Of a stretch of DNA of 64,000 nt, positions 54,857 to 64,000 are shown one piece after another. Below the pieces are notes generated by a model, which ran no database searches, was not told where the DNA came from, and was given only the letters and a program-made list of their open reading frames with translations. The DNA comes from Prevotella pectinovora. GTDB taxonomy: Bacteria > Bacteroidota > Bacteroidia > Bacteroidales > Bacteroidaceae. The DNA lies in contig NZ_JXQI01000062.1 of the NCBI RefSeq assembly GCF_000834015.1, forward strand, positions 124,001 through 188,000. The letters are read 5' to 3'. How positions within the stretch are numbered: the stretch's first letter is position 1; every line of letters begins with the position of its first letter. The position numbers were made by a program, and so were the translations under genes.

Positions 54857-55888
54857 TTATTTGAACGTTACTTTAGAAAACGCCGGAGCGTCTATCGGAC
54901 AGAATTCCTTGTCCATATATTTATAATATCCCGTTATGGCTATCATGGCCGCATTGTCGGTTGTATAGCTGAACTTTGGGATGTAGATATCCCAATGATA
55001 ACGTTTCGCATGGTCTTTGAAAGCATTCCGCAGTCCGTTGTTCGCACTCACGCCTCCTGCCACAGCCACGTGCTTTATGCCCGTCTGCTTCACGGCTAGA
55101 CGAAGTTTCTTCATCAAGATGTCCACTATCGTATGCTCAAGACTTGCCGCGATGTCCTCCTTGTGATGTTCGATGAATTCCGGATCGTCCTTTATCCATT
55201 CACGTAGACTATAGAGGAAAGAAGTCTTGAGTCCGCTGAAGCTGTAGTCCAGATTGGCTATATGAGGCTCAGCGAACTTATATGCCAAGGGGTTTCCCTT
55301 GCGTGCCAGCTTGTCTATGATAGGACCGCCCGGATATCCGAGTCCCATCACCTTTGAGCATTTGTCTATTGCTTCGCCGGCAGCATCGTCGATAGTCTGT
55401 CCCAGTAGCTCCATGTCCTTGTATGAGTTCACCTTGACTATCTGTGAGTTTCCGCCGCTTACGAGCAGACATAAGAACGGGAGTGGGGGAGCAGAGTTGT
55501 CGTCATCGCTTTCTTTTATGAAGTGAGCCATGACATGACCCTGGAGATGGTTCACGTCGATTAGCGGAATGTCCAACGAGCGTGCGAAGCCTTTGGCAAA
55601 ACTTACGCCCACGAGCAGCGAGCCCATAAGGCCCGGACCTCTTGTGAAAGCCACAGCCGACAGTTGTTCTTTGGTTATACCGGCTCTTTTTATAGCCTGG
55701 TCAACCACGGGCACGACGTTTTGCTGATGTGCTCTCGACGCAAGTTCAGGAACAACGCCGCCATATGCCATGTGCACATCTTGCGAAGCCGTGACATTGC
55801 TCAGCAGCACTCCGTTTTTCAAGACAGCAGCCGAAGTATCGTCGCAGCTGCTTTCTATTCCTAATATATATATATCCTTTTGTTCCAT
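54857..55888 (-). CDS. tsaD: tRNA N6-threonylcarbamoyladenosine transferase subunit TsaD
   Basis: Essential Kae1/Gcp-family enzyme that makes t6A37 in ANN-decoding tRNAs. The 343-residue protein has the N-terminal GIESSCDDTSAAV, the metal-binding HLQGHV motif, VSGGNSQIV, and the C-terminal VAGGVSANNGLR and TTDNAAMIA stretches. It lies 26 bases after map and 16 before cinA. Confidence 0.97.
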   Translation of the reverse strand: MEQKDIYILGIESSCDDTSAAVLKNGVLLSNVTASQDVHMAYGGVVPELASRAHQQNVVPVVDQAIKRAGITKEQLSAVAFTRGPGLMGSLLVGVSFAKGFARSLDIPLIDVNHLQGHVMAHFIKESDDDNSAPPLPFLCLLVSGGNSQIVKVNSYKDMELLGQTIDDAAGEAIDKCSKVMGLGYPGGPIIDKLARKGNPLAYKFAEPHIANLDYSFSGLKTSFLYSLREWIKDDPEFIEHHKEDIAASLEHTIVDILMKKLRLAVKQTGIKHVAVAGGVSANNGLRNAFKDHAKRYHWDIYIPKFSYTTDNAAMIAITGYYKYMDKEFCPIDAPAFSKVTFK

Positions 55889-55914
55889 AATCAGAAATTT
55901 TCAAGCCTCAGCCT

Positions 55915-56775
55915 TTAGTGGGTGAGAATCTCCACTCCATGTTCAGTCATTAGAAAAGTGTGCTCCCATTGTGCGCTCGGTTTTTCGTCACCCGTGATTA
56001 CTTCCCATCCATATTCATCGTCTTCATCGATGAATACCTGCCATGTTCCCATATTGATCATCGGCTCGATGGTGAAAACCATGCCTGGCACGAGTAGCAT
56101 TCCTGTTCCACGATGTCCGAAATGCAGTACCTCAGGCTCTTCGTGGAATTTCAGTCCCACACCGTGTCCACACAGGTCTCTTACCACACCGTAGTGGTAT
56201 TTCTCAGCATGTTTCTGTATTGCGTGACCTATATCTCCGACGAAAGAATACGGCTTTGCCGCTTCAGCTCCAATTTCGAGGCATTCCTTTGCCACTCTCA
56301 CGAGCTGCTCCTTCTCAGGAGTAGTCTTGCCGATGATGAACATTCGTGAGGCGTCGGCGAAATATCCGTCAAGTATTGTGGTGAAGTCAACGTTGACGAT
56401 GTCGCCCTCCTGCAAGACATCCTCCTCCTTAGGTATTCCGTGGCACACCACTTCATTGATGCTCGTACACACGCTTTTGGGGTAACCTTCATAATTGAGG
56501 CATGCTGGAGTTGCGCCATGGTCTACGCAATAGTCATAGCAGATTTTGTCAATCTCCAGAGTGTTCATGCCGGCATGTATCTGTTTTGCCACTTCGTCGA
56601 GCACTCCTGTGTTGACGATGCCGCTACGCTTTATTCCTTCTATTTCTTCGGGAGTTCGGATGAGGTCACGTGTCGGAACCTCTTTACCTTTGTTTTCCCA
56701 ATACATTACCTTCTTGTCAAGCTCAGTTGGCTCTTGTCCTGACAGACAATGCCATCTTCTTTTCTTCTTAAACAT
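55915..56775 (-). CDS. map: Methionine aminopeptidase, type I
   Basis: Removes the initiator methionine. The 286-residue enzyme has about 40 extra N-terminal residues (MFKKKRRWHCLSGQEPT) before the catalytic fold. Metal ligands are in place: DIVNVDFTTILDGYFADASRMF (two aspartates), GHGVGLKFHEEPEV (histidine), FTIEPMINMG (glutamate) and SAQWEHTFLMTEHG (glutamate). It is followed by tsaD. Confidence 0.96.
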   Translation of the reverse strand: MFKKKRRWHCLSGQEPTELDKKVMYWENKGKEVPTRDLIRTPEEIEGIKRSGIVNTGVLDEVAKQIHAGMNTLEIDKICYDYCVDHGATPACLNYEGYPKSVCTSINEVVCHGIPKEEDVLQEGDIVNVDFTTILDGYFADASRMFIIGKTTPEKEQLVRVAKECLEIGAEAAKPYSFVGDIGHAIQKHAEKYHYGVVRDLCGHGVGLKFHEEPEVLHFGHRGTGMLLVPGMVFTIEPMINMGTWQVFIDEDDEYGWEVITGDEKPSAQWEHTFLMTEHGVEILTH

Positions 56776-56796
56776 GATATATTAAGTTTTGATCTT

Positions 56797-57435
56797 CTAT
56801 CTTGCGTTCAGAGCTTCAAGGGCGTCAAGGAGCTCCTTCGTCCAATCCTCTCCGTTTTGGGGGCAGAGCGTCTTGAATCCCAGATTCTTTCCCATTTCTA
56901 TATTTGCCGGTCCGTCGTCAACGAAGAGAGTTTCCTCTGGCAGAATACTTTCTTTAGAAATGATTTCCTCAAACATTTTCCTGTTCGGCTTCATCATCTT
57001 CATCTTGAAGCTCATGTATAGAGAATCGAAGAAATCTGCTATGCTTCGTCCGTCGCCTGAGAAGCCGTCGCTCATCCCCCAGCTCATCATGAAAGGGTTT
57101 GTGTTTGAGATGAGAATCAGTCTGTAGCCCATGCTTTTAAGTTTGTCCAGGACTTTTATGTTTCTGAGAGGCACCTCTTTCGTGTATCCTCTCCATGCGT
57201 ATTTGCATTCATCGAAAGTCAGTTCCCTGTGGCAGAGCTTGCTGAGTTCGCGGATAAATTCTTCAGCCGTGATCTTTCCTTCTTCCAGGTCTCCGAATAT
57301 TCCGCTCTGGGTATAGGGGTCAAGGCGCCGATCTGCGTCCTCCAGTCCTATTTCCTTGAATCTCTTTACTGCACTTGGCTGGTCGATGGTCATTATCACG
57401 CCACCCAAGTCAAACATTATATTCTTTATTTTCAT
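56797..57435 (-). CDS. HAD-family hydrolase (YihX-like phosphatase)
   Basis: A 212-residue HAD protein. The ATG at 57435 (MKIKNIMFDLGGVIMTIDQ) puts motif I at the N-terminus and is preferred to 57465. Motif I is DLGGV, as in the YihX type. Motif II is LISNTNP, motif III a lysine in MKMMKPNRKMFE, and motif IV FVDDGPANIEMGKNLGFKT. The physiological substrate, probably a sugar phosphate, is unknown. It starts 48 bases after smpB and is followed by map after 21 bases. Confidence 0.88.
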   Translation of the reverse strand: MKIKNIMFDLGGVIMTIDQPSAVKRFKEIGLEDADRRLDPYTQSGIFGDLEEGKITAEEFIRELSKLCHRELTFDECKYAWRGYTKEVPLRNIKVLDKLKSMGYRLILISNTNPFMMSWGMSDGFSGDGRSIADFFDSLYMSFKMKMMKPNRKMFEEIISKESILPEETLFVDDGPANIEMGKNLGFKTLCPQNGEDWTKELLDALEALNAR

Positions 57436-57483
57436 ATCAAAGGGATTTTCTCTTGCATCCGACAAAATATCTTTCTACATTTG

Positions 57484-57963
57484 TCAGAATCTTTTCCTTG
57501 CCCTGTCCATTTCTCTTCTGTCTTCTTTCTCTTTGAGAGTCTGACGCTTGTCAAATTCTTTCTTTCCGCGGCATAGGGCTATGTCGAGCTTAGCCCTTCC
57601 ATGGTCGTCGATGAAGAGGAGCGTCGGTATGATGGTGAAGCCCACCTGCTTTGTGTCTTCCTGCAGATTGTGGATTTCTTTTTTGTTCAAGAGAAGTTTC
57701 CTGTCACGCTTGCTCTCATGATTGTTGTAAGAGCCATAGAAATAAGGCGATATATTCATTCCTTTCACCCATATTTCCCCGTTGTGTATATAGCAGAATG
57801 TATCCACGAGCGAAGCCTTGCCCATACGTATGGACTTTATCTCCGTTCCTGTCAGCACTATTCCTGCCGTGTATGTGTCTACGAAGAAATATTCGAAAGA
57901 AGCCTTTTTGTTGCGTATGCTCACAGGACTTTTCTTTCTCAACAATTCCTGTTCTTTATTCAT
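57484..57963 (-). CDS. smpB: SsrA-binding protein
   Basis: Binds tmRNA and rescues stalled ribosomes. The 159-residue protein has the usual pattern: [37 protein letters not shown], then [15 protein letters not shown] and a basic C-terminal tail rich in Arg/Lys. The N-terminus [21 protein letters not shown] gives a length normal for Bacteroidota. Upstream (57995-58058) lie three CAAGACTA repeats and a small palindrome; no promoter was recognised there. Confidence 0.95.
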   Translation of the reverse strand: MNKEQELLRKKSPVSIRNKKASFEYFFVDTYTAGIVLTGTEIKSIRMGKASLVDTFCYIHNGEIWVKGMNISPYFYGSYNNHESKRDRKLLLNKKEIHNLQEDTKQVGFTIIPTLLFIDDHGRAKLDIALCRGKKEFDKRQTLKEKEDRREMDRARKRF

Positions 57964-58076
57964 AAAACGTTTTTCTTCTAATTCATTATGTCGTCAAGAC
58001 TATATTCAGCCAAGACTACAGTCTGTGGACTGAAATAATAAGTGTGTTGTCAAGACTACAGACAATATGGATGCTT

Positions 58077-58580
58077 TTACTGTTCGATTTTTGCGAATTC
58101 ATCGATGTGTCCATCGATGTAATGGGCGATTTCTGAAGTCCATTCCTCTTCGTTTTCCACGAACGTGTCGTCGAAATCATCAAAGTCAGGGAATCTTTCA
58201 AACAGAGCCATGAACTCCTCATCGCTGCATTCTCTTTCTATTTCCTCCTTGTTTTCATTGTATAGTTTTCTTGCCGAATACAGTAATTTTGAGAAATCCC
58301 GAAGTCCCCATTGTTTCATCGCCCTTGCGAATGGGTTGTCGAATATGAATGGTCCGTAGCCGTTGTGTATGAGCTGCACGAATCCTCCGTCCATCACTTC
58401 GTCTCTCAGCCAGATATAAGCCAGAAGCGTGATTTGGTCTGCCGAAAGCTCTGCCATGTTTTCAGCCGTGAGACTTCCCCCGATGCTGTCGAGTATGGCA
58501 TTTGAGAACAGGTTGACGAACTCGTCCATGCCTTCGTTGGCTGCCTTTATTATATCCGTTTCCTTGATAACAACATTCAT
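58077..58580 (-). CDS. DMP19/DUF4375-like protein
   Basis: A 167-residue acidic protein. The start at 58580 is chosen over 58610 because a good -7 box covers 58608-58615. The central part (ALL-like LAYIWLRDEVMDGGFVQLIHNGYGPFIFDNPFARAM) matches the DUF4375/DMP19 fold, and the C-terminus is strongly acidic (FDDFDDTFVENEEEW). DMP19 of Neisseria is a DNA-mimic protein; that role here is only a possibility. It stands alone upstream of smpB. Confidence 0.72.
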   Translation of the reverse strand: MNVVIKETDIIKAANEGMDEFVNLFSNAILDSIGGSLTAENMAELSADQITLLAYIWLRDEVMDGGFVQLIHNGYGPFIFDNPFARAMKQWGLRDFSKLLYSARKLYNENKEEIERECSDEEFMALFERFPDFDDFDDTFVENEEEWTSEIAHYIDGHIDEFAKIEQ

Positions 58581-58607
58581 ATAACTGTCTGTCTTTCTAT
58601 TTTTTTG

Positions 58608-58615
58608 CAAAGTTA
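58608..58615 (-). promoter_or_regulatory. -7 box of the DUF4375-like gene
   Basis: TAACTTTG followed by C on the minus strand matches TAnnTTTG. Because it overlaps the first possible ATG (58610), it decides the start at 58580 and gives a short leader of about 20 bases. Confidence 0.55.
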
Positions 58616-58753
58616 CGTAAAATATCGCAGTATAAGCTATCTTGAATGATTTTTTTGCTCAAGTAGCCATCTGCGGCAATTCTAATTGCCAGGATAACTC
58701 CCAATGGTCACAAGAGTTGCCAAAAACGAGCAACCACGGTCTTACTACTACTT

Positions 58754-58800
58754 CAGTCCCCACCTAACCTCCCCCCCCCTTATAGGGGATGGACGGTTAC
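58754..58800. repeat. Divergent copy of the dispersed palindromic repeat
   Basis: CAGTCCCCACCTAACCTCCC followed by a C run and TATAGGGGATGGACGGTTAC is a weaker relative of the 37781-37817 sequence. It lies in the 58616-58903 gap after addB. Nothing else is recognised in that gap. Confidence 0.6.
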
Positions 58801-58903
58801 CCTTGAGTCCTGATTGTCGGGGAGGGATGGTTACTATTGAGCATCAATTACTGTTGAGGGCAAGATTCCGACCTAAGTGAAGGTTGGAGTCTTAGCCTTT
58901 CCG

Positions 58904-61771
58904 CTATCTGCCGCACAAGGGCTTGTATGGGCAATATGTGCAGATTTTCAGATTGGCGGTAGGCGCGAAGGCTTCTTTCCTGTCGTATATGTTTGCCACA
59001 AGGGCTTTCAGCCCCTCTCCGAACTCCGCCTGATATTCTTCCACATCGTTGATTCTCTGTCTGCCCAGCGAGATCACTGGGTCGTAGTTCTCCCCGAATG
59101 CACGTTGGATGAATATTAGTGCCGGACTGACTGGCAGCGCCTGGGGATTCAGTTTCCTGTCGTTTCGGGCTATCATCGAGTAGAGCATCGCCTGCAGATA
59201 ATAGTCTGTGTGTTTCTTTCCGCCGGCTTCGTCGGCAGAGAATATCTCTCCGATGGTGGCTACAGGAGTCTTTATGTCGCTTCCGCCCGTCTTGTAGTCT
59301 ATCACTCTGATGGTCTGCCTTCCCGTCTTGGGGTCGTTCACCATGTCGAGGCGGTCGATTCTTCCTCCCACCTTCACTTTCCTTACTCCCTCGTCGGTAT
59401 TCACGTCCAGATTCATGAACATGTCTTTTTCGAGTGCCACGATGCTGAAGGGCGTCAGTTCCAGATCGATGTCGAGAAGCCGCTTCACGTATTTTATGAG
59501 TACCGTGCGGCTGATGAGCTGCATTCCGTTGTAGTGGAGCTTGCGCCACAGCCGTTCGTCGCTTCCGAACATCTCTTTCTGGAACATCCTGTCCACCACG
59601 GCCTCGATGTTCTGTGTTTCAGAGAGTTGTTTTATCACTTCAGAAGTTATCATCTTGCCGTTCCCGGCAAAGTCCTTGTATATTTCTTCGAGCACATTAT
59701 GGAATATGTTTCCGAACGCCCTGCTCGTGAGCTGTTCCTCTATGTCCTCGTCGGGCTCCCTTATTCCGGCTATGTTGTTGAAGTAGAACTGCATCGGGCA
59801 TCGCAGGTATCTGTTGAGAGCCGTTGGCGAGAGGGAGCCGTAGGCTGAAAGGATTTTCATCACGTTGTCGTCCTTCTCAAACCTTACGGCGATTTTCTCC
59901 ACCGAACTTTGTCCCACATGCAGCGAGAGCCTGTTTATCTCGTGTCTGCTCTCCACCATGAGCTGGAGCATGAAGCGGCTCATTTCGCCTTTGTTGCCGT
60001 TTTCCGTCGATGTGTTGTATGCAATCGTGATGTCTTTCGCCCGCTGCAGCAGCCTGTAGAAATAGTAGGAATAGATGGCCACCTTGTTGTCCACCGTTGT
60101 CAGCCCGTAGGCCTTTCGTATGGAGTAGGGGATGAATGACGAATCCCTTATTCCCTTTGGCATGTTCCCCTCATTGCATGAGAGCAGCAGCACGTGGTCA
60201 AAGTCCAGGTTCCTCGTTTCCAGCACTCCCATTATCTGTATTCCTATCGCCGGTTCTCCGTGGAATGGTATCGATGTGGCTGCGATATGCTGCTTGAGGA
60301 GCTTCTGTATTGTTATCCTGTCCACATCAAGTTCGCCTGCCTCCACGAGTCCCTTTATCCTGTTTATGAGCGTGTACATATTGAATACCGACTCAACGAA
60401 GAGCACGTCTTCATTTTTCCCGGCTATGTTTTTCAGTATGTTCAGTAGCCATTGCATGAGCTTCAGGTTGGAGTCCATCGGCAGGAAGAGCGCCTTGAGA
60501 CTGTTGTCTGCCCAAAGCTCTTCGTTTTTCGGATATAGAATCCGCTTCACCTGTAGCTCCTTCAGCAGTTCTGAGGCTTTTGCGGATAGATATTTGGTGA
60601 ATGGATGTGTGAGCAGACTACGGATGAAGGAGATTCTGAATCCGTTGTCGGTCCTCAGTCCGATGGTCTGCAGGTCGAGCAGCTGCGACACGAATGATGA
60701 CACCGGGGCCTGCGATAGGGGGTAGCCCGTGGTGATGTTTATGTTTTCCACCTCTTCCGGTATTGCATACATTATGCCCGTGAGCAGCCCTTCGTCACAC
60801 ATCACCACTGCCGTGCGCCTGCCTTCCTTGTAGCGTCCGTCTTGCCTCAGCCATTCGCTGACGAATCTTGCCTGTATGTTCTCCGTCTTGGCTTTTATGA
60901 ATGATATTGTCTTGTCGGCTGAGAAGTTGTCGTAAGCCGCCCCGTAGTCCTCCTGCGGCAGGGAGTTTCCCAGTTCCGAAAGATACATTGAGATGTATTT
61001 TCCCGCTTCCTTGTGGCTTGAGGCTGTGCGTTTCGGGTTGCAGTAAAACTCGTCGTAGTCCCAATAGAACTCGGCTGCGCCTTCTTCCTTGAAATGTCGG
61101 AAGAGGCGGTGTTCTACTTTCTGCAGCAGGTTGAATCCCACGAAGATGTATTTGTCGAATTCTTTTTCTATTCCGCCATTTTCTATCACTTCTCTATACA
61201 GCATTCCCTCGTATGCAAGTCCTTGGCTGGCAAGTCTTTCTCTGAAATCGTTGTATATGTCCTTGAGCTTTGTCCATAGCGATAGGAAGAGTTCTTTCAG
61301 CCTTGTGTTATGGTCTTCGGAGAAATTGCTGAAGAAGGTTTTGAGAATCTCCTTCTGCTCTTCCGTGAGATAAGAAGCGTCGTCGAATTCATGGATGTCG
61401 GCCACGTTGGCAAAGAGCTTGTCAGCATCAGCCATGTTCTTGTCTATGTCGTCGAAATCGCTTATGAGCATTCTACCCCAGTCGTAGAAGTGGTCGAGCG
61501 TCTCGTCTTTGCCTGTTATCTTGACGAAGCTTTTATACAGGTCGCAGACCAGCTTTATGGGGTCTCCCACTTCTGCCTTGGAATACTTGCGGAAGAGTTC
61601 GCTGATGGTGAGGTAGTTTGGCGCCCACACGGGCTTGCCGGCACATCTATAGAGTTCTTCGTTGAGAAATAGCGAGGCTCTTTTGTTCGGGAAGATTATC
61701 GCTATGCGCGACAGGTCATTTCCGTATTTTCTTATTATATCCTGTGCTACTATCTGTAGGAATGTTTTCAT
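58904..61771 (-). CDS. addB: AddB-like nuclease subunit (PD-(D/E)XK family)
   Basis: The start at 61771 (MKTFLQIVAQDIIRKYGNDL) is preferred to the far upstream in-frame ATG because it begins the family sequence and lies just after addA's stop. The 955-residue protein has an N-terminal UvrD-like half (IAIIFPNKRASLFLNEEL) and a C-terminal nuclease with GRIDRLDM and VIDYKTGG, plus cysteines CTYCPYKPLC near the end that fit the AddB iron-sulphur cluster. With AddA it would process double-strand breaks for recombination. Confidence 0.88.
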   Translation of the reverse strand: MKTFLQIVAQDIIRKYGNDLSRIAIIFPNKRASLFLNEELYRCAGKPVWAPNYLTISELFRKYSKAEVGDPIKLVCDLYKSFVKITGKDETLDHFYDWGRMLISDFDDIDKNMADADKLFANVADIHEFDDASYLTEEQKEILKTFFSNFSEDHNTRLKELFLSLWTKLKDIYNDFRERLASQGLAYEGMLYREVIENGGIEKEFDKYIFVGFNLLQKVEHRLFRHFKEEGAAEFYWDYDEFYCNPKRTASSHKEAGKYISMYLSELGNSLPQEDYGAAYDNFSADKTISFIKAKTENIQARFVSEWLRQDGRYKEGRRTAVVMCDEGLLTGIMYAIPEEVENINITTGYPLSQAPVSSFVSQLLDLQTIGLRTDNGFRISFIRSLLTHPFTKYLSAKASELLKELQVKRILYPKNEELWADNSLKALFLPMDSNLKLMQWLLNILKNIAGKNEDVLFVESVFNMYTLINRIKGLVEAGELDVDRITIQKLLKQHIAATSIPFHGEPAIGIQIMGVLETRNLDFDHVLLLSCNEGNMPKGIRDSSFIPYSIRKAYGLTTVDNKVAIYSYYFYRLLQRAKDITIAYNTSTENGNKGEMSRFMLQLMVESRHEINRLSLHVGQSSVEKIAVRFEKDDNVMKILSAYGSLSPTALNRYLRCPMQFYFNNIAGIREPDEDIEEQLTSRAFGNIFHNVLEEIYKDFAGNGKMITSEVIKQLSETQNIEAVVDRMFQKEMFGSDERLWRKLHYNGMQLISRTVLIKYVKRLLDIDLELTPFSIVALEKDMFMNLDVNTDEGVRKVKVGGRIDRLDMVNDPKTGRQTIRVIDYKTGGSDIKTPVATIGEIFSADEAGGKKHTDYYLQAMLYSMIARNDRKLNPQALPVSPALIFIQRAFGENYDPVISLGRQRINDVEEYQAEFGEGLKALVANIYDRKEAFAPTANLKICTYCPYKPLCGR

Positions 61772-61791
61772 ATTTTCCAATGTATTGTTTT

Positions 61792-64000
61792 TTACTTTTC
61801 CACCTCTTTTATTTCTTTCCTGAATACATACCAGATGTATCCTCTCACATTGGCGTAGCCCATCTGTCTGAGGTATCCGATGTATTGTCTCACCTGGGTG
61901 GCATATTTTTCGTTGGGCTTTCCGAACTTGAAGTCCACCACAACCACTTCGTCGCCGTCTTTCATCACACGGTCGGGTCGTCGTGCCACGATTTCCTTCT
62001 TTCCGGTCTTTTCGTCGGTTTCCTCGCAGATTATCGTGCATTCGTTGAAGAGCGTCCATCGGGGCGAGAACCAGTCAGCCACGAGTTCGTTTCCCGTCAG
62101 GTATCCGTTGAGCAGGCTCTGCAGCTTCTCCCGGTCCAGGTTGTCTCCATAGAGTATTCCTTCTGCTTCAAACCTGTCGAGCTCGGATTCCACGTCGGCT
62201 GCCGTCTTGATGCCAGAGAATATCTGGTGCAGTATGTTTCCCGTGCTGATATAGTCGGCTTTCGGCTCCGTGTTTTCTTCCTGTTCTTCTCCGTTGTTCT
62301 CCTGTATGAATTTCTTGCTGTTGTTGCTTTGTCTGAACTCCAGTGGTATTTCGTGGTGTTCTATGGTGGCAGCCACGGAGATGTCCTGCTTCAGGAACAC
62401 GTTTCCCGACTTCTTGTCCTCCTCTTTAGTCTTGCCAGGGCAGAATTCTCCGTATGTGAACGTGAGTTCTGTACTGTTGTCGTCCTTGCCTTCTATTGTG
62501 GCTCCTTTTAGTGACTGTGCCGTTTCCACCAGGCTCTGCTCTATGAGCATGGAGCGTGTTCCTGCCGCGTTGCGCTTGCCGACGACAAAGAGATTCTTCT
62601 TCGGTCGGGTGAAAGCTACGTAGAGCAGGTTGAGGTTGTCTATCGTGTTCTGCATGTGCTCATACTTGTAGTCGTCGGCATAGATAGACTTTGCGAGTGT
62701 GGGTGAATAGCTGATGGGGATGAGGGGCAGCTGGCTGAACGGCTCCACGGCGGGATGACACCAGATATTGTTTCCGTATAGTTCCAGCTTCCAGTCGCAG
62801 AACGGGATTATCACGTTGTCGAATTCCAGTCCCTTGCTCTTGTGTATGCTGATTATCCTGAGTCCGTCGATGTCGTCGGTCTGTATGGTTCTCGAGTGCA
62901 GGTTTTCGTCCCACTCTCTGAGGAATCCCGCCACGTCTGCCGACATATCTTTGATGTATGCGTTGAGATAGTCGAAGAATGCGCAGATATATGCTCCGTC
63001 CTCCTTCATGCGGTCGAGCCTGAAGATATGGAGCAGCTCCTCGCAGAGTTCGAAGAGCGGCAGTTCTTTCAGCTCTTCCTGGTGTGCGGTATATTCCTCG
63101 GGCAGCAGATTGTCGCCCTGGTCTTTCATATTTGTCATTTGACTGCCGGAGAATGTGTCGTTGCCTGTGGCGAGCGAATATTTCTTTGTCAGACAGGCTC
63201 TCGTGAGCACGTCGTCTCCGCCATACAGATAGCGCAGGGCATCTATGATGCAGCACACGGCGACCGAGTGGTCGAGTCTGAAAGCCTCATCGCTCACGAT
63301 GTTTATGTCGGGATGGCATTCCGTGAAATAGTTTGCCAGCACGGGTATGTATCTGTTTGAGCGCAGCAGTATAGCTATGTCGCGCTGCCTCACTCCTCTT
63401 TGCAGCAGTTCGTGTATGGTGTCTGCCAGTATGGCGAACGTGTTTTCTTCGTAGCCTTCGGCTGGCAGCAGCCTGACGCTCACGAGTCCCTTGGCTTCTC
63501 TCTTTATCGTCTTCTGCTCCACGTCGGCATAGGCTGTGTTTATCTGCTGCGCATTGTTCTGGTCTGTATTGCTTTCGTTGGCGAATTCGGCGGCTATGGC
63601 AGAGCGGAAGAATGCGTTGTTGAAGCGGATGATGTTCTGCTCGGAACGGTAGTTGGTGTCGAGCGATTCTACGTTAACGGAGTATCCGGGGAATGCTTCT
63701 GCGATATTGCTGAGCAGACTCCATTCTCCGGCTCTCCATCTGTAGATGCTCTGCTTTATGTCTCCCACTATGAGGTTGTCTGTCACTCCCGGGGGCGTGG
63801 TCTTGGCATGGCTCAGACATTCGCCGAGCAGCACCTTGAAGTTGTTCCATTGCACTACGCTCGTGTCCTGGAATTCGTCTATCATGATGTGGTTGAGATG
63901 TGTTCCTATCTTCTCGAAGATGAATGGCGAGTCGGAGTCGTTTATCATCATTCGCAGCAGGTGTTGCGTGTCGCTGAGCAGGAATCTGTTTGCCTCGGCG
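61792..64000 (-). CDS. addA: AddA-like UvrD/RecB helicase-nuclease, partial (cut by the right edge)
   Basis: The frame is open to the window edge, so the N-terminus is missing; 735 residues remain. UvrD/RecB motifs are in order: DEFQDTS (II), VGDIKQSIYRWRAGE (III), ISIHKSKGLEFDNVI (V) and LLYVAFTRPKKNLFV (VI). A C-terminal PD-(D/E)XK nuclease is present with VVVDFKFGKPNEKYATQVRQY. It lies 20 bases upstream of addB and the two are probably cotranscribed, forming an AddAB recombination nuclease. The first motif (P-loop) is outside the window. Confidence 0.92.
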   Translation of the reverse strand, partial: AEANRFLLSDTQHLLRMMINDSDSPFIFEKIGTHLNHIMIDEFQDTSVVQWNNFKVLLGECLSHAKTTPPGVTDNLIVGDIKQSIYRWRAGEWSLLSNIAEAFPGYSVNVESLDTNYRSEQNIIRFNNAFFRSAIAAEFANESNTDQNNAQQINTAYADVEQKTIKREAKGLVSVRLLPAEGYEENTFAILADTIHELLQRGVRQRDIAILLRSNRYIPVLANYFTECHPDINIVSDEAFRLDHSVAVCCIIDALRYLYGGDDVLTRACLTKKYSLATGNDTFSGSQMTNMKDQGDNLLPEEYTAHQEELKELPLFELCEELLHIFRLDRMKEDGAYICAFFDYLNAYIKDMSADVAGFLREWDENLHSRTIQTDDIDGLRIISIHKSKGLEFDNVIIPFCDWKLELYGNNIWCHPAVEPFSQLPLIPISYSPTLAKSIYADDYKYEHMQNTIDNLNLLYVAFTRPKKNLFVVGKRNAAGTRSMLIEQSLVETAQSLKGATIEGKDDNSTELTFTYGEFCPGKTKEEDKKSGNVFLKQDISVAATIEHHEIPLEFRQSNNSKKFIQENNGEEQEENTEPKADYISTGNILHQIFSGIKTAADVESELDRFEAEGILYGDNLDREKLQSLLNGYLTGNELVADWFSPRWTLFNECTIICEETDEKTGKKEIVARRPDRVMKDGDEVVVVDFKFGKPNEKYATQVRQYIGYLRQMGYANVRGYIWYVFRKEIKEVEK

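Overview
The window reads as a chromosomal segment of a Bacteroidota anaerobe, most likely of the Prevotella group. The signs are the short primary sigma factor without region 1.1, promoters of the TTTG / TAnnTTTG type, TonB receptors and lipoproteins, Bacteroidota-specific small families (DUF4491-, DUF4293- and DUF4468-like, omega/Rpb6), pyruvate:ferredoxin oxidoreductase, and a succinate-propionate set (methylmalonyl-CoA mutase plus parts of a sodium-pumping decarboxylase). The genus is inferred from family resemblance, not from a search.

Layout. 1-0.6 kb: the 3' end of a primase-like gene (PriCT-2 domain) whose coding sequence runs through a large hairpin repeat. 0.8-4.3 kb (minus): proS-prfA-pyrF. 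4.7-8.7 kb (plus): mutA-mutB, ending at a two-way terminator. 8.9-27.8 kb (minus): a single B12 operon of about 19 kb, led by a good promoter and a cobalamin riboswitch. It carries two TonB receptors, a lipoprotein CbiK-like chelatase, a BtuF-like binding protein, four consecutive two-domain corrin-ring enzymes (CbiHC, CbiET, CbiGF, CbiJD), BtuC, a CbiA split into two genes, CobQ, threonine-phosphate decarboxylase and CbiB. 28-35.7 kb (minus): pgi, gpsA, lysS, rpoD, rlmH, a DUF4491-like gene, and a hisC-like gene that has lost its PLP lysine. 35.9-37.2 kb (plus): an MltF-like transglycosylase. 37.2-38.6 kb: no intact gene, but a tandem array of degraded copies of the primase-gene segment, each holding a variable-arm hairpin. 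38.6-44.4 kb: a secreted protein, an AAA ATPase and nifJ. 44.7-49.1 kb (plus): an AspT/YidE-type transporter followed by the gamma, biotin-carrier and beta parts of a sodium-pumping decarboxylase. 49.3-54.1 kb: a LuxR-type regulator behind a phased repeat array, uvrB, and bamD-omega-DUF4293. 54.3-58.6 kb (minus): a DUF4375-like gene, smpB, a HAD phosphatase, map, tsaD and cinA/pncC. 58.9-64 kb (minus): an AddB-like nuclease and an AddA-like helicase-nuclease cut by the window edge.

How it fits together. Methylmalonyl-CoA mutase needs adenosylcobalamin, the neighbouring operon imports and builds cobalamin, and the decarboxylase subunits at 46-49 kb could pump sodium with methylmalonyl-CoA. These pieces are consistent with B12-dependent propionate formation from succinate.

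The most unusual signal is the hairpin family (230-403, and 37494-38536). Four copies share an AT-rich core of about 42 bases. In each copy the core is flanked by two arrays of 8-9 base units that are complementary to each other, but the unit sequence differs from copy to copy (TCTCA, TCCCA, TTCCCA types). The arms therefore change together. One copy lies inside the reading frame of the primase-like gene, and the other three lie in tandem degraded copies of that same gene segment. No tRNA, rRNA, CRISPR array or complete insertion sequence was seen.
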